Position numbers and translations under genes: made by a program
Shown: positions 11,327 to 20,299 of the stretch, piece after piece
How positions within the stretch are numbered: position 1 is the first letter of the stretch
Layout of the letters: each line of letters opens with the position of its first letter
Source: Mycoplasma anserisalpingitidis
GTDB lineage: Bacteria > Bacillota_I > Bacilli_A > Mycoplasmatales > Metamycoplasmataceae
Direction: 5' to 3'
Assembly (NCBI RefSeq): GCF_007858495.1
Contig: NZ_CP041663.1
Location: 434,001-498,000 of the forward strand
Length of the DNA: 64,000 nucleotides
Notes under the pieces: model-generated
The model's database searches: none
What the model saw: the letters and a program-made list of their open reading frames with translations, nothing else
What the model was told of the DNA's origin: nothing

Positions 11327-12407
11327 ATTTGTATTTCATCTCATTAAATTTTTCTTCGTTAAAACTTTTAATAAATTCAATAATTAAATTACCTGAACTA
11401 ATTAAATCAGAAATTGAACAAACTCCAATTGGTGAATGAAGATATCTTTGTGGAAGAGAAATAGTTATTGTTGCAACTCCACCACGACCATATTGTAATT
11501 GAGCAGCATCAGTTCCTCCACCAGCAGCAATAAATTTGTATGCTTTAATATCTTTTTCTTTAGATAAATCATAAAGATATTTAACTAATTTTGGGTCCAT
11601 CATAGTTCCGCCATCATGAATTCTTAAAGCAGCACCACCAAATAATCTAGTTGTACCTGGGATTGTTCCAATTGTATCGTGTGAACTAGTAGTATCTAAA
11701 GCAATAGCTACATCTGGATTGATTAAAGAAACTGAAGTTTTGGCACCACGAGTTCCAACTTCTTCTTGTACTGTTCCAACAAGATATAAGTCAACATCTA
11801 GTTCAAGATCCTTGATTTGATTTGCAATATAATCAAGCACAGTAACGCCAGCACGGTTATCCATCGCTTTTCCACCAATTAAGTCTTCATTTTTGAACTT
11901 GATTGTTTCTCCACTTAGATAAACTCTGTCACCTATTTCAACACCATTTTCTTTTGCATCAGTGTCTGAAGTAAATCCAAAATCAGCATAAATTTCTTTA
12001 TTTGTTATTGATTTAGACACTTTCTCATTTTCCATAATGTGAATTGAAGTGTGACCAAAGACACCAAGAAACTCCTCATTTTTACTTGTTACTAATTTAG
12101 CTTTAGTACCAACAACTACTGTAGGTCAAATTCCACCAACCGGTGAGAGTGATAATTGTCCTTTAGGATCAATTAATCTTACTAAATAACCAACTTCATC
12201 CATGTGAGCAGCAACCATAACTTTAGGTGCATTAACTTTTTTAGACTTTTTATGAATAATTAGTGAACCAAAACCATCACGAGTGTATTCAAAATTTTGA
12301 CTAAAAGTGTTGTTTTTTAAAGCTTGTGCAACAGGTTCCTCAAAACGAGACATTCCTTCAATTTCCATGTACTGAATTAATCTATTTTTAAATTCTTCTC
12401 TGTTCAT
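11325..12407 (-). CDS. M42 family glutamyl/leucyl aminopeptidase
   Basis: This is a dinuclear-metal aminopeptidase of family M42 (FrvX/PepA/TET type), 360 aa, cytoplasmic, that probably trims imported peptides. Metal and catalytic motifs are present: AAHMDEVG (His68, Asp70), GKAMDNRAG with the bridging Asp, VQEEVGTRGA with the catalytic Glu pair, DTTSSHD with the next ligand, and RYLHSPIG near the C terminus. One TGA is Trp. Family members form large oligomers. It is probably in one transcript with the Smr, cysteine hydrolase and fpg genes upstream, which lie 21 bases away. Confidence 0.92.
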
Positions 12408-12428
12408 TTTGACTCCATATATACAATA

Positions 12429-12731
12429 TTAATTTTTATATTGGTTGAAAATTTCATCAATATCATCTTCAAATTCATCTTCGTCTTCTTGATAGAAATT
12501 ATCATTTTCAACTTTTCTTGTAATTAAATATGCACCATTTTTATTTGTTAACTCTCAATTAAAATTAAAATCCTCTGCAGTTTTTTCAACAAAATACTTA
12601 AGTGCACCAGTACCAATACCGGTAATTACTAATAATTTAGAAATTTCTCCTTTTTCAAGCCTTGAAAATGGGTCTCAAATTTCTGATTGAGCTTCTTCAA
12701 TTGTGTAACCGTGTAAATCTATTTCGATCAT
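12429..12731 (-). CDS. Smr-domain protein, short
   Basis: This 100-aa protein starts MIEIDLHGYTIEEAQSEI and has LLVITGIGTGALKYFVEK, which are the DLHG and G.G.G motifs of the Smr domain; Smr domains are nucleases or nucleic-acid-binding modules. The C-terminal third is very acidic (EDEDEFEDD). There is no MutS part attached. The gene overlaps the end of the cysteine hydrolase gene by 13 bases, so translation is likely coupled. The role is not known; a part in mRNA or ribosome rescue, as for other stand-alone Smr proteins, is possible. Confidence 0.8.
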
Positions 12732-13258
12732 TTTTTAACCTTTATTCCAGCATTTTTCATTAATTTTAACGCAAAATCATTAAACTCTTCAGCGTTGTGA
12801 TTTTCATTATCAAAAGTTGCTACTAAATCACTGTATACAATTATATCTTTATTAATTTTTAAAGAATTGAAATATGTCTTAAGAGTTAGAGCTAATTGTA
12901 AAACACAAATATCGGTGCAGCAGCCTACAAGCTCAATTTTTTCAAAATTATGTAACTCTTCCTTATTTATAAAAAAGAATGAATTAGTGCAATTTTTATA
13001 AACAATATTTTTTGCATATTTAGTCAATTTATTTACAACTTCACTTTCAGTTGTATCTTTTAAACAGTGAAGTGGATACTCATTCATTTCAATATCATCT
13101 TGTTCATGTGAATCACAAAGAAAAGTGATTGAGCTACCATTATTTTTTTCTAAAAAGTTTGCAATTGGTTCAATAATATTTTGAATATTTTTAGAATATA
13201 AATTACCGTTTAAAGCAAAACCATTAACCATATCAACAACAAAAATCTTATTTAACAT
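12719..13258 (-). CDS. Cysteine hydrolase, isochorismatase/nicotinamidase family
   Basis: The 179-aa product has the catalytic triad of the family: Asp9 in VVDMVNGF, a Lys in VYKNCTNS, and Cys in VGCCTDICV. This arrangement is most like nicotinamidase (nicotinamide to nicotinate for NAD salvage), but the substrate cannot be fixed from sequence. The ATG at 13258 overlaps the end of fpg by 11 bases; the frame runs through a TGA (Trp) near the end and stops at TAG, overlapping the Smr gene. The tight overlaps show one operon with fpg and the Smr gene. Confidence 0.85.
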
Positions 13259-14108
13259 TTTCCTCTTTCTGACATCTTGGACAATATGTAGTTCCACGTC
13301 CGTTATCCTTAAAATCTAATTTAACTTTAACTAAATTTTCTTTATTGCACTGTAAACAAACTGAATTAGCACGTCCATAGACAAATAATTTATTTTGAAA
13401 GGTACCAATTTTACCATTTACACCTTTATAAGTATTTACTGATGAACCACCAGCTTGAATACTTTGATCCATTATTTCTTGAGCAGTATTAAGAATTTTT
13501 TGCAATTTATTTTTGGAAATTAAATTACATTTAGTCATCGGAAATACTTTTTCTCTGTGAAGTGTTTCGTCAGCATAAATATTTCCGATTCCTAATACTA
13601 AAGACTGATCAAGCAAGATCGACTTAATACTTTTAGTTCTTCTTTTAAGTTTATTAAATAATTCATCAACATTTACATCACCAGGTAATTGAGCCAAATT
13701 TTTAATTTCATACAAACTTCTCTGATCATTTTTTTCAACTATTTCAAATGAACCGAACATTCTAGTATCATTGTATGCTAGTGCGACATTTTTATCTAAA
13801 ATAAAAATGATGTAATCATGCTTTTCCCTTATTCCATCTTTAATTAAATTTATATCTCTAGTATAATATTTTCCTTCCATTCTTAAATGTGAAATCATTC
13901 TAGAATTATCATCAAAAACAAATTCTATAAATTTACCAATATTATTAACTTTAGTAATAGTTTTATTAACTAAAAAATTTACAAAATTCTCCTCAGTAGT
14001 GTTTTTTATAAATTTATTTGAAATAACAATAACATCTGTTATTGTCTTGTTATTTATAATACTTTCTAGACCTTTTCTAACTATAGTAACTTCTGGATAT
14101 TCTGGCAT
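13248..14108 (-). CDS. fpg: Formamidopyrimidine-DNA glycosylase
   Basis: Fpg (MutM) removes oxidised purines such as 8-oxoguanine and cuts the abasic strand. The 286-aa protein starts MPEYPEVTIVRKGLES, with the catalytic N-terminal Pro and the adjacent Glu, contains the helix-two-turn-helix region (LDQSLVLGIGNIYADETL), QAGGSSVNTY, and a C-terminal zinc finger of CLQC and CPRC. Length is normal. It is first in a minus-strand operon and is divergent from tsaC across 48 bases. Confidence 0.96.
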   Translation of the reverse strand: MPEYPEVTIVRKGLESIINNKTITDVIVISNKFIKNTTEENFVNFLVNKTITKVNNIGKFIEFVFDDNSRMISHLRMEGKYYTRDINLIKDGIREKHDYIIFILDKNVALAYNDTRMFGSFEIVEKNDQRSLYEIKNLAQLPGDVNVDELFNKLKRRTKSIKSILLDQSLVLGIGNIYADETLHREKVFPMTKCNLISKNKLQKILNTAQEIMDQSIQAGGSSVNTYKGVNGKIGTFQNKLFVYGRANSVCLQCNKENLVKVKLDFKDNGRGTTYCPRCQKEENVK

Positions 14109-14156
14109 ATATAATATTATATTTTAAAAGAGTTAAAATGGTATAAAATTAATTTT
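14109..14156. promoter_or_regulatory. Divergent promoter region fpg/tsaC
   Basis: Only 48 bases separate the two divergent ATGs. TATAAA at 14142-14147 lies 9 bases before the tsaC ATG with no ribosome site, which points to a leaderless tsaC mRNA. Confidence 0.5.
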
Positions 14157-14654
14157 ATGTACAATAATTTTGATGATATTATAATTTGTTCAACTGACAC
14201 AGTCAATGGAATTGGTGGTCCAGTAAATGATTTAGTTTTAGAAAAAATTTATTTTCTAAAAAAAAGACCGATTGACAAAAAAATTATGATTTTAGTCAGT
14301 TCAATTGAACAAGCAAAAAAATTTAGTCAATGAAATGAACAAGCTAGTGAATGAGCAAAAAAATATTGACCTGGTGCCTTTAGTATTGTGGTAAACGATC
14401 AAGGTTTTAGAATGCCAAATAATAAAAAATTACTAGAATTTCTAGAAAAAAATGGTCCTTACTATATGTCTAGTGCCAATATTTCCTCACAAGATGTTAT
14501 AAAATTGAGTGAATCAAAAAAAGTTTTTCCAATGGTTAAAAATATCTATGATTTTGGTCAATCAACCGGATCAGCAAGCAATATTTACATTCTAGAACAA
14601 GATAAATGAATTATCAGAGATAAAACTAGTTTTAATCTTAAAAAATGTAAATAA
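14157..14654 (+). CDS. tsaC: Threonylcarbamoyl-AMP synthase-like protein (YrdC/Sua5)
   Basis: This 165-aa YrdC-fold protein probably makes threonylcarbamoyl-AMP for the t6A37 modification of ANN-decoding tRNAs. It shows STDTVNGIGGPV (family PTDTVYGLG), KKRPIDKKIMILV, YWPGAFSIVV and PYYMSSANISSQD (family TSAN.SG). Several TGA codons are Trp. It is shorter than TsaC of E. coli (190 aa) and lacks the second Sua5 domain, as is common in mycoplasmas. In place of the usual PTDTVYG it has STDTVNG. The gene is single, with a leaderless start and a strong terminator after it. Confidence 0.85.
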
Positions 14655-14686
14655 TCAAGTGATATTATTACGAAAAAATATTTTTA

Positions 14687-14727
14687 AGGCATTTTTAAAT
14701 TTTCGAAATGCTTTTTTTTTTTTTTTT
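14687..14727 (+). terminator. Terminator after tsaC
   Basis: GCATTT and AAATGC arms around TTAAATTTTCG are followed by about 16 T residues. Confidence 0.85.
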
Positions 14728-14876
14728 AGAAAGAGTAGTCTAAAAACCCTATAAAATAGACTTATAAGTAATATTATTTTTTATGTATTTGACTAACAAA
14801 AGTTTAATATTAATTGTAAAATAATTAAAAAATAGAAAAATACAACAAAATTAAAAATTTACAAAGAAGGGTTAAC

Positions 14877-16484
14877 ATGAAAAAAATTAACAAATTAATT
14901 TTAAAAACTGGAGCAATTGTATCAATGCCAGTTGTTCCAGTTATTGCTTTATCAGCTACAACAAATAATCAAGAAGATTCGAATCAAAATATTCAAAATT
15001 TCATTAATAGTTCTACACTTATGTCTGCATACTACATGGACTTAATTGAATTAAGTGTTGATTTTGGTAATACAAGTTCATCAAATCAAAAAGTTCAAAC
15101 ATTTGTTTTGAGTTTCTTAAACCAAAATCAAGACATTTGACAAAAAATTCAAGCTCGTAATTTTAGTAATACTGATTATAATGATGCATTAACTAGATTT
15201 AAAGAACATGTTGTGAAAATTACTAAAAATGGAGCAACACAATTATTTAATGAATCACGTAAAAGGGTTAAGTCATTAAGTGAAATTGCACAAATTTATA
15301 ACTTAAATGGTTACTTAAGATTCTACAATTCAATCAATAATGATGAATCAATTAAATTAGAATATAAAAACTCAAACAATGAAACTCAATTTATCACTTT
15401 TACTGGTCTAAACAACATCGAAAATACTTCATCATCACCTGAACAAATTTTAGAAAAAATTAGATACTCAGTTTACAGCTTATCAAAAATAAGTCCAGTT
15501 TTAGAACATGCATTTTACTTAGATTTTATTGATAAAAGTCTCGCTAGAGCTAATGAAAATGAAAAATTATCAACTGATTTAGAAACATATTTAAAAGATA
15601 ATTTATTTACTATTAATGATAAAGAAATGGGAAATGGAACATTTGAGCAATTAAAGGAAACATATGCTAATGATTCAAAAAAATTAGAAAAAATAAAAAA
15701 TGCGCAATCTAATTTAAATAAATTCATTTTAAAAATAACTGATGATACAACACCTGAAAAAGCTATTGAAGCTCAAAAATTTGTTAGTGATGATTTAAGC
15801 ACATACACCTCTAAAATCAATGAATTAGATAAAGCATTATTGAACAAAATTTTCGGAAACATTGATCTAAGTTCTTTATACCCACATGGTAAATTCTCTG
15901 AATCAGAATTGTTAGACACATACAAAACAAGTTCACTTGCATTTACAATCGCTAACAGTGAATTAGTGTGAAAAATGACATTAAATGCCGATGACTATAA
16001 AGAAAAATATGAAGAACTTAAAGCATACACAGATAAATTAGAAGATTACAAAGACAGCTTACAAGAGTTAAATGATAAATTAAATCATGAACTTACAAGC
16101 AAGAACAACCAATTAGCAGCTAAAGAAAACCAAAATAAAGACTTGACAAATACTCTTATTGAAATAAGAAAAGAAAACAACAGACTTTCAGATGAAAACG
16201 AAACATTAAAAAACATCAACAACACTTTAACTACTGAAAATAGTGCTCTAAAAGCAGAAAATCAAAAGAATGCTGAAACAGTTAAAGAAAAAGAAAATCA
16301 GTTAATTGATAACCAAAATAGATTAGATAGAGCCAATGCTCAAAATCAAGAATTAATTAAAGCAAACACAACTAAAAATGTAATTTGAATTATTTTCTTA
16401 ATAATCGCTTTAATCCTTGCTGGAATTCTTGGATTTACTTTGATTAAAATGAAAAAAATGAAAAATCAATTAAAAGCTAAATAA
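14877..16484 (+). CDS. Coiled-coil surface protein with signal sequence and C-terminal membrane anchor
   Basis: The 535-aa protein starts MKKINKLILKTGAIVSMPVV, a signal-peptide-like stretch with no lipobox cysteine. Residues of about 30-360 are mostly helical with no known domain. Residues of about 365-500 are a strong coiled coil (KENNRLSDENETLKNINN). A final membrane segment (IIFLIIALILAGILGFTLIK) and a short basic tail end the protein, so it is probably held at the surface with a cytoplasmic tail. TGA codons are Trp. AAGGG precedes the ATG and a terminator follows. It resembles the two coiled-coil proteins at 18874-22660 in design but not in sequence. No function can be assigned. Confidence 0.85.
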
Positions 16485-16489
16485 TAAAT

Positions 16490-16518
16490 GTGCGTCATAA
16501 TCTTAGTTATGACGTTTT
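16490..16518 (+). terminator. Terminator after the surface protein
   Basis: CGTCATAA and TTATGACG form a hairpin followed by TTTTTATTT. It separates this gene from the toxin gene. Confidence 0.85.
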
Positions 16519-16582
16519 TATTTACAACTAGTTGAACAGAGTATATGAAAAAAATATTTTAAACACTTTTAATTTACTCCAA

Positions 16583-16588
16583 TATAAT
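16583..16588 (+). promoter_or_regulatory. -10 element of the toxin gene
   Basis: TATAAT ends 6 bases before the ATG at 16595. There is no ribosome site in the gap, so the toxin mRNA is probably leaderless, and the in-frame upstream ATG at 16532 is not used. Confidence 0.6.
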
Positions 16589-16594
16589 TATTTT

Positions 16595-17107
16595 ATGAGT
16601 GAGAATAAAATAAGATTTGAAAATAGATTAGGTTTTTACATCATTAACATAGACTATTTAGAATATCTCCATAACTATGATCATGAGGTTCAATATAATC
16701 CTGAATATAAAGAAAAAATCAAACCTCATTTAGGTATAGTTGTTGTTGAAGATAACCAGAGATTTTTAATACCTTTAACTTCACCAAAAGAAAAATACAA
16801 AAAAATTAAGAAAAATGTGTTTGAATATCATAAAATTTATAATAAAAACAATGAATTAACAGGTATATTACTTATCAAGAAAATGATTCCTATCAGCTTA
16901 AATTTGATTAAAAAAATTACTTTTGAAAATGGCAATAAATATCACCTTTTATTGAGTGAACAATTAATATTTATTAGTAAGGAGAAAGAAGTTGTTTTGT
17001 CAAAGATTAACTCATTCTATAACAAGAAGATAAATAACGGTACTGTATATGGTTCAACAAATATATTAGAAGATATAAAGCTAATGGAAAAATTTAATAT
17101 TAATTAG
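16595..17107 (+). CDS. toxN: Type III toxin, ToxN/AbiQ family endoribonuclease
   Basis: This 170-aa protein has the length and layout of ToxN/AbiQ endoribonucleases, toxins held inactive by a repeat RNA and known for phage abortive infection. Family landmarks are FYIINIDYLEYLHNYDHEV near the N terminus, KPHLGIVVV, the motif IPLTSPKEK that holds active-site Ser and Lys residues in the family, GILLIKKMIPI, and a late KYHLLLSEQLIFIS. The start at 16595 is chosen from homology and from the TATAAT box 6 bases upstream; a frame from 16532 would add 21 unlike residues. Its RNA antitoxin repeats begin 23 bases after the stop. In the type III systems known to me the repeats come before the toxin, so the order here is reversed. 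Confidence 0.88.
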   Translation: MSENKIRFENRLGFYIINIDYLEYLHNYDHEVQYNPEYKEKIKPHLGIVVVEDNQRFLIPLTSPKEKYKKIKKNVFEYHKIYNKNNELTGILLIKKMIPISLNLIKKITFENGNKYHLLLSEQLIFISKEKEVVLSKINSFYNKKINNGTVYGSTNILEDIKLMEKFNIN

Positions 17108-17115
17108 TAATAATA

Positions 17116-17121
17116 TATAAT
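17116..17121 (+). promoter_or_regulatory. Likely -10 element of the antitoxin RNA
   Basis: TATAAT lies between the toxin stop codon and the first repeat; a start about 7 bases downstream would fall at the edge of the first repeat. This would give the antitoxin RNA a promoter of its own. Confidence 0.55.
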
Positions 17122-17130
17122 ATAAATATA

Positions 17131-17293
17131 AAGTGAGGTGTACGCCACCTATATCAAAAGAGCGAAGTATTAAGTGAGGTGTACGCCACCTATATCAAAA
17201 GAGCGAAGTATTAAGTGAGGTGTACGCCACCTATATCAAAAGAGCGAAGTATTAAGTGAGGTGTACGCCACCTATATCAAAAGAGCGAAGTTT
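17131..17293 (+). ncRNA. toxI: Type III antitoxin RNA, four 41-nt tandem repeats
   Basis: Three perfect 41-nt copies (17131, 17172, 17213) and a fourth of 37 matching bases (from 17254) follow one another with no spacer. Each begins AAGTGAGGTG, contains a hairpin AGGTG-TACGC-CACCT, then an A-rich stretch, and ends GCGAAGTATT. Repeat length, number, and a short GC-rich hairpin followed by A-rich single strand match ToxI-type antitoxins, whose repeat units fold into pseudoknots that bind one ToxN each. The RNA ends in a terminator at 17299-17323. The neighbouring ToxN gene makes this reading much more likely than any other tandem repeat. Confidence 0.85.
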
Positions 17294-17298
17294 AATGA

Positions 17299-17323
17299 GG
17301 GCTAGGCTTATCCTAGTCTTTTT
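17299..17323 (+). terminator. Terminator of the antitoxin RNA
   Basis: GGCTAGG and CCTAGTC arms (one G-U pair) with a CTTAT loop are followed by TTTTTATA. It also ends any transcript that reads through from the toxin gene. Confidence 0.85.
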
Positions 17324-17386
17324 ATATACTTTTTTAAAATTTAAATAAATTTATAAATAAAAACTAACTAAATTTAATTTTTATAT

Positions 17387-17432
17387 TATAATATATTCAA
17401 CTAATTTACATGTAAAGCAAAAGTGCTTTACA
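17387..17432 (+). promoter_or_regulatory. rpsP promoter and leader hairpin
   Basis: TATAAT at 17387-17392 is the likely -10 box. The short leader contains a perfect nine-pair stem, TGTAAAGCA (17411-17419) with TGCTTTACA (17424-17432), ending a few bases before the AAGGAGG ribosome site. It has no T run, so it is not a simple terminator; it may protect the 5' end or take part in control. Confidence 0.6.
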
Positions 17433-17447
17433 GCATAAGGAGGAAAA

Positions 17448-17702
17448 ATGGTTAAAATTAGACTAAAACGTATGGGAAGCAAGTTTAATGCTTTTTATAA
17501 AGTTGTTGCTGCTGATTCTAGAGCTCCACGTGATGGAAAATTCATCGAAGCTTTAGGACACTACAACCCACATACAAAAGAATTAGTTTTAAATGAAGAA
17601 GCTACATCAAAATGATTAGCAAATGGTGCTCAACCAACTGTTACAGTTTCAAACTTATTTAGAGCTAAGAAACTTACTGAAAAATTAATGCCTGGTAAAT
17701 AA
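17448..17702 (+). CDS. rpsP: 30S ribosomal protein S16
   Basis: S16 (84 aa) is a small-subunit assembly protein. It starts [20 protein letters not shown] and has [20 protein letters not shown], the family signature. One TGA is Trp (SKWLANGAQP). AAGGAGG precedes the ATG. Its stop codon TAA shares its last base with the trmD ATG, and rpsP-trmD-rplS is the order common in Firmicutes and mycoplasmas. Confidence 0.97.
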
Positions 17703-18388
17703 TGAAAATTAATTTTTTGACTTTATTTCCTAGTTATTTCAATCCATTTGTTGATGAAAGTATTATTAATAAAGCCATTAAAAAAGGATTGATAGATATT
17801 AATATAATTGATTTTAGAGATTTTAGTCGTAGCAAACATCGAAAAGTTGATGATGAAATTTACGGCGGAGGGCATGGTTTACTATTGCAGATTGAACCAA
17901 TAGATTTAGCTTTAAAATCACTAGAAAATAACGGTGGATATAAAATTCTAGTTTCTCCACAAGGAAAAAAGTTCACACAAGAAATGGCAAATGATCTTGC
18001 TAAAAAAGATCAAATAACCTTTATTTCAGGTAGATATGAAGGTTTTGATGAAAGAGTTGTAAATCTAGTTGATGAAGAAATTTCAATTGGTGATTATGTC
18101 TTAACCGGAGGAGAATTGCCTTCTATGGTAATGGCCGATTCGATTATTAGACTGGTTCCAGGAGTTATTCGTGAAGAATCGCATGTTTACGACTCATTTC
18201 AAAATGATGGTTTATTAGATTATCCACAATACACCAGACCTAGAATTTATAATGGAATGGAAGTCCCGGAAGTACTTGTAAATGGAAATCATAAGCAAAT
18301 TCAAGAATGAAAAGAAAAAGCAAGATATGAAAAAACACTAAAAAATCGCCCTGATATTATAGAAAGGATGAAAAATCATGCAAAATAG
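17702..18388 (+). CDS. trmD: tRNA (guanine-N1-)-methyltransferase
   Basis: TrmD methylates G37 of tRNAs next to the anticodon using S-adenosylmethionine and prevents frameshifts. The 228-aa protein has the trefoil-knot signature: [42 protein letters not shown] and [15 protein letters not shown], then [19 protein letters not shown]. The frame passes one TGA (Trp) at 18308-18310 and ends at TAG, overlapping rplS by 11 bases. Length is normal for the family once the TGA is read through. Confidence 0.97.
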
Positions 18389-18731
18389 ATTATTACAGTT
18401 AGTTGAAGAACCTCAATTACGTACTGACTTACCACAATTCCAAACTGGTGATAACGTTAAAGTTCACGTTCGTATTCGTGAAGGGGAAAAAATCCGTATT
18501 CAAGTATTCGAAGGATTAGTTATTTCTAAAAAAGAATCAGGAACAAGAGAAACTTTTACAGTTAGAAAAATTTCTTACGGAATTGGTGTTGAAAGAACTT
18601 TCCCATTACACTCACCACTTATTGCTGCTATTGAAGTAGTTCGTTCAAACAAAACTAGAAGACAAAAACTTTACTACATGAGAAACCGTAGCGGAAAAGG
18701 TGCACGTCTTAAAGAAATCACAAGAAAATAA
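18378..18731 (+). CDS. rplS: 50S ribosomal protein L19
   Basis: L19 (117 aa) lies at the subunit interface. It shows [47 protein letters not shown] and [20 protein letters not shown], all typical. Its start overlaps the end of trmD and a ribosome site AAAGGATG lies inside trmD. A terminator follows. Confidence 0.97.
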   Translation: MQNRLLQLVEEPQLRTDLPQFQTGDNVKVHVRIREGEKIRIQVFEGLVISKKESGTRETFTVRKISYGIGVERTFPLHSPLIAAIEVVRSNKTRRQKLYYMRNRSGKGARLKEITRK

Positions 18732-18743
18732 TCAATTTATGAT

Positions 18744-18770
18744 AAATAGCAACAATTTGCTATTTTTATT
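18744..18770 (+). terminator. Terminator after rplS
   Basis: AAATAGCAA and TTGCTATTT form a nine-pair hairpin followed by TTATTTTT. Confidence 0.85.
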
Positions 18771-18873
18771 TTTAAAATTGAAATTTTATAACATAAATCC
18801 ATATAAAATTATGTAAAAAAGTATTTTATTAAAAATTAGTATATAATTAAAACACATAGAAATAAGGAGAATT

Positions 18874-20202
18874 ATGAAACGTTTACAATGTTTATATAGA
18901 CCAGAGCAAAATCAAGAATACCCTTGAATGCTAAAACACCCAAAAGTTAATGCAGCATTAGCTTTATTCAAAACTCGTCAAGAAGCAACTGAATGATATT
19001 TTTCACTTAAAGAAGAATGTGTTTACTGATTCCAAAATGATCGTGGAATTTGAGCTGGACAAATTATTTCCGGAATAGAATCTGATGGAATATTTGAGCA
19101 TGAAATTGTTGTTGATAACTTTGATGGTGGTTCAACAACGGAAAGTGTTGGTAGAGAAAATCACATTAACTTATCAACATGAAGAAGAAACGAAAAAGAA
19201 GCTGAACAACGTTTGAGAAATATTACGGATTTCAAATTAATAAGCGATCCAAAAACTTACTTCCCAGCAGAAGATATCAAAAGACCAGCACGTAAAAGTA
19301 GAAAAGATGTTGAAATTGAAGAATTGAGAAAAAGAATTGAACTTTTATTAATTCAATTAGCAAATTCTTCAAAAGATTACTCAAAAGAAATCGAATCATT
19401 AAAAGAAGAATTGAACAACTCATCATCAGATAAAACAGAATTACTTGAACGTATTATCGAATTACAAAAACGTGCTGATGAAGAAGAAAAACAAAAAGAT
19501 GTTGTTGTTCAAGAAAAAGTTGTCGAAAAAGATAAATCTTACTTAACAAAATTTGTTTGTGCATGTGAACTTTCTACTGAAGATAAAATGAAAGTTCTTG
19601 TAATTTATAAAGATAAGCTAAACAAAATTAGACAAAACTTACAAAATAATGTTGGATCTACATCTGATGTCAATGAAATAAAGTCAAATATAGAAAAAGT
19701 AAACCAAATTTACTCAAAATTGCTTAAAGAAGATAAAAACTTATCAGAAAGTCAAAGAACAGTTATATCGCTTCTTTTAGAACATGTGAAAAATTCAGCT
19801 ATTGAATTAGTAAAATCATTCGAAGTAAATAGCGATGCTAAGGATACTCCTTCATCTGCAACATACTACTATGATGATGAATCAGGATTTAATAATAAAG
19901 TTGCTCACGGTACATCTTATGTTTTATACAACATGCTTCATGTTGCATTCACAACAAAAGATAAATACACATATTCAGTACCTGCTTTAACAAAAATTTC
20001 TAGAAACAATGTTGCAATCGAGTTGTTAAAAGAAACAGTTAAAGAAGTTGTTACAGAAAAAGTTCTAACAAGTGAAGTATCGCATGAAGATTGTGAAAAA
20101 CCTTCAAAATTATTAAAATTATTTGCTACATTATCATCAGTTTTACTTTTCATATTAATTTTCGTATTAATTTTCTTGGTTATTTACTATGTCCAAATGT
20201 AA
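18874..20202 (+). CDS. Coiled-coil protein with C-terminal membrane anchor
   Basis: This 442-aa protein has an N-terminal region rich in Trp codons written as TGA (MKRLQCLYRPEQNQEYPW and QNDRGIWAGQIISGIES), a coiled coil at about residues 145-215 (EEIEELRKR to QKRADEEEKQKD), a helical middle part, and one C-terminal membrane segment (LFILIFVLIFLVIYYV) with two residues after it. With no signal peptide it is probably a tail-anchored protein facing the cytoplasm, or type II in the other direction. The N-terminal domain looks like a family conserved among mycoplasmas, but I cannot name it. AAGGAGA precedes the ATG. Confidence 0.83.
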
Positions 20203-20210
20203 TTATTAAT

Positions 20211-20242
20211 GAATCAAGGTACTGTACAGCCTTGGTTTTTTA
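20211..20242 (+). terminator. Terminator after the tail-anchored protein
   Basis: CAAGG and CCTTG arms around TACTGTACAG are followed by GTTTTTTATTTT. Confidence 0.75.
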
Positions 20243-20299
20243 TTTTCCTTTTTTATTTAATATTTAATTTTTGGAACATTTATAGTATGAAAGGAGAAT

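Noticed and set aside
16532-16594. N-terminal extension of the ToxN toxin
   Set aside because: The extra 21 residues do not fit the family, have no ribosome site, and overlap the likely promoter.
17131-17293. CRISPR array
   Set aside because: The 41-nt units follow each other with no spacers, only four copies are present, and there are no cas genes; a ToxN gene lies directly upstream.
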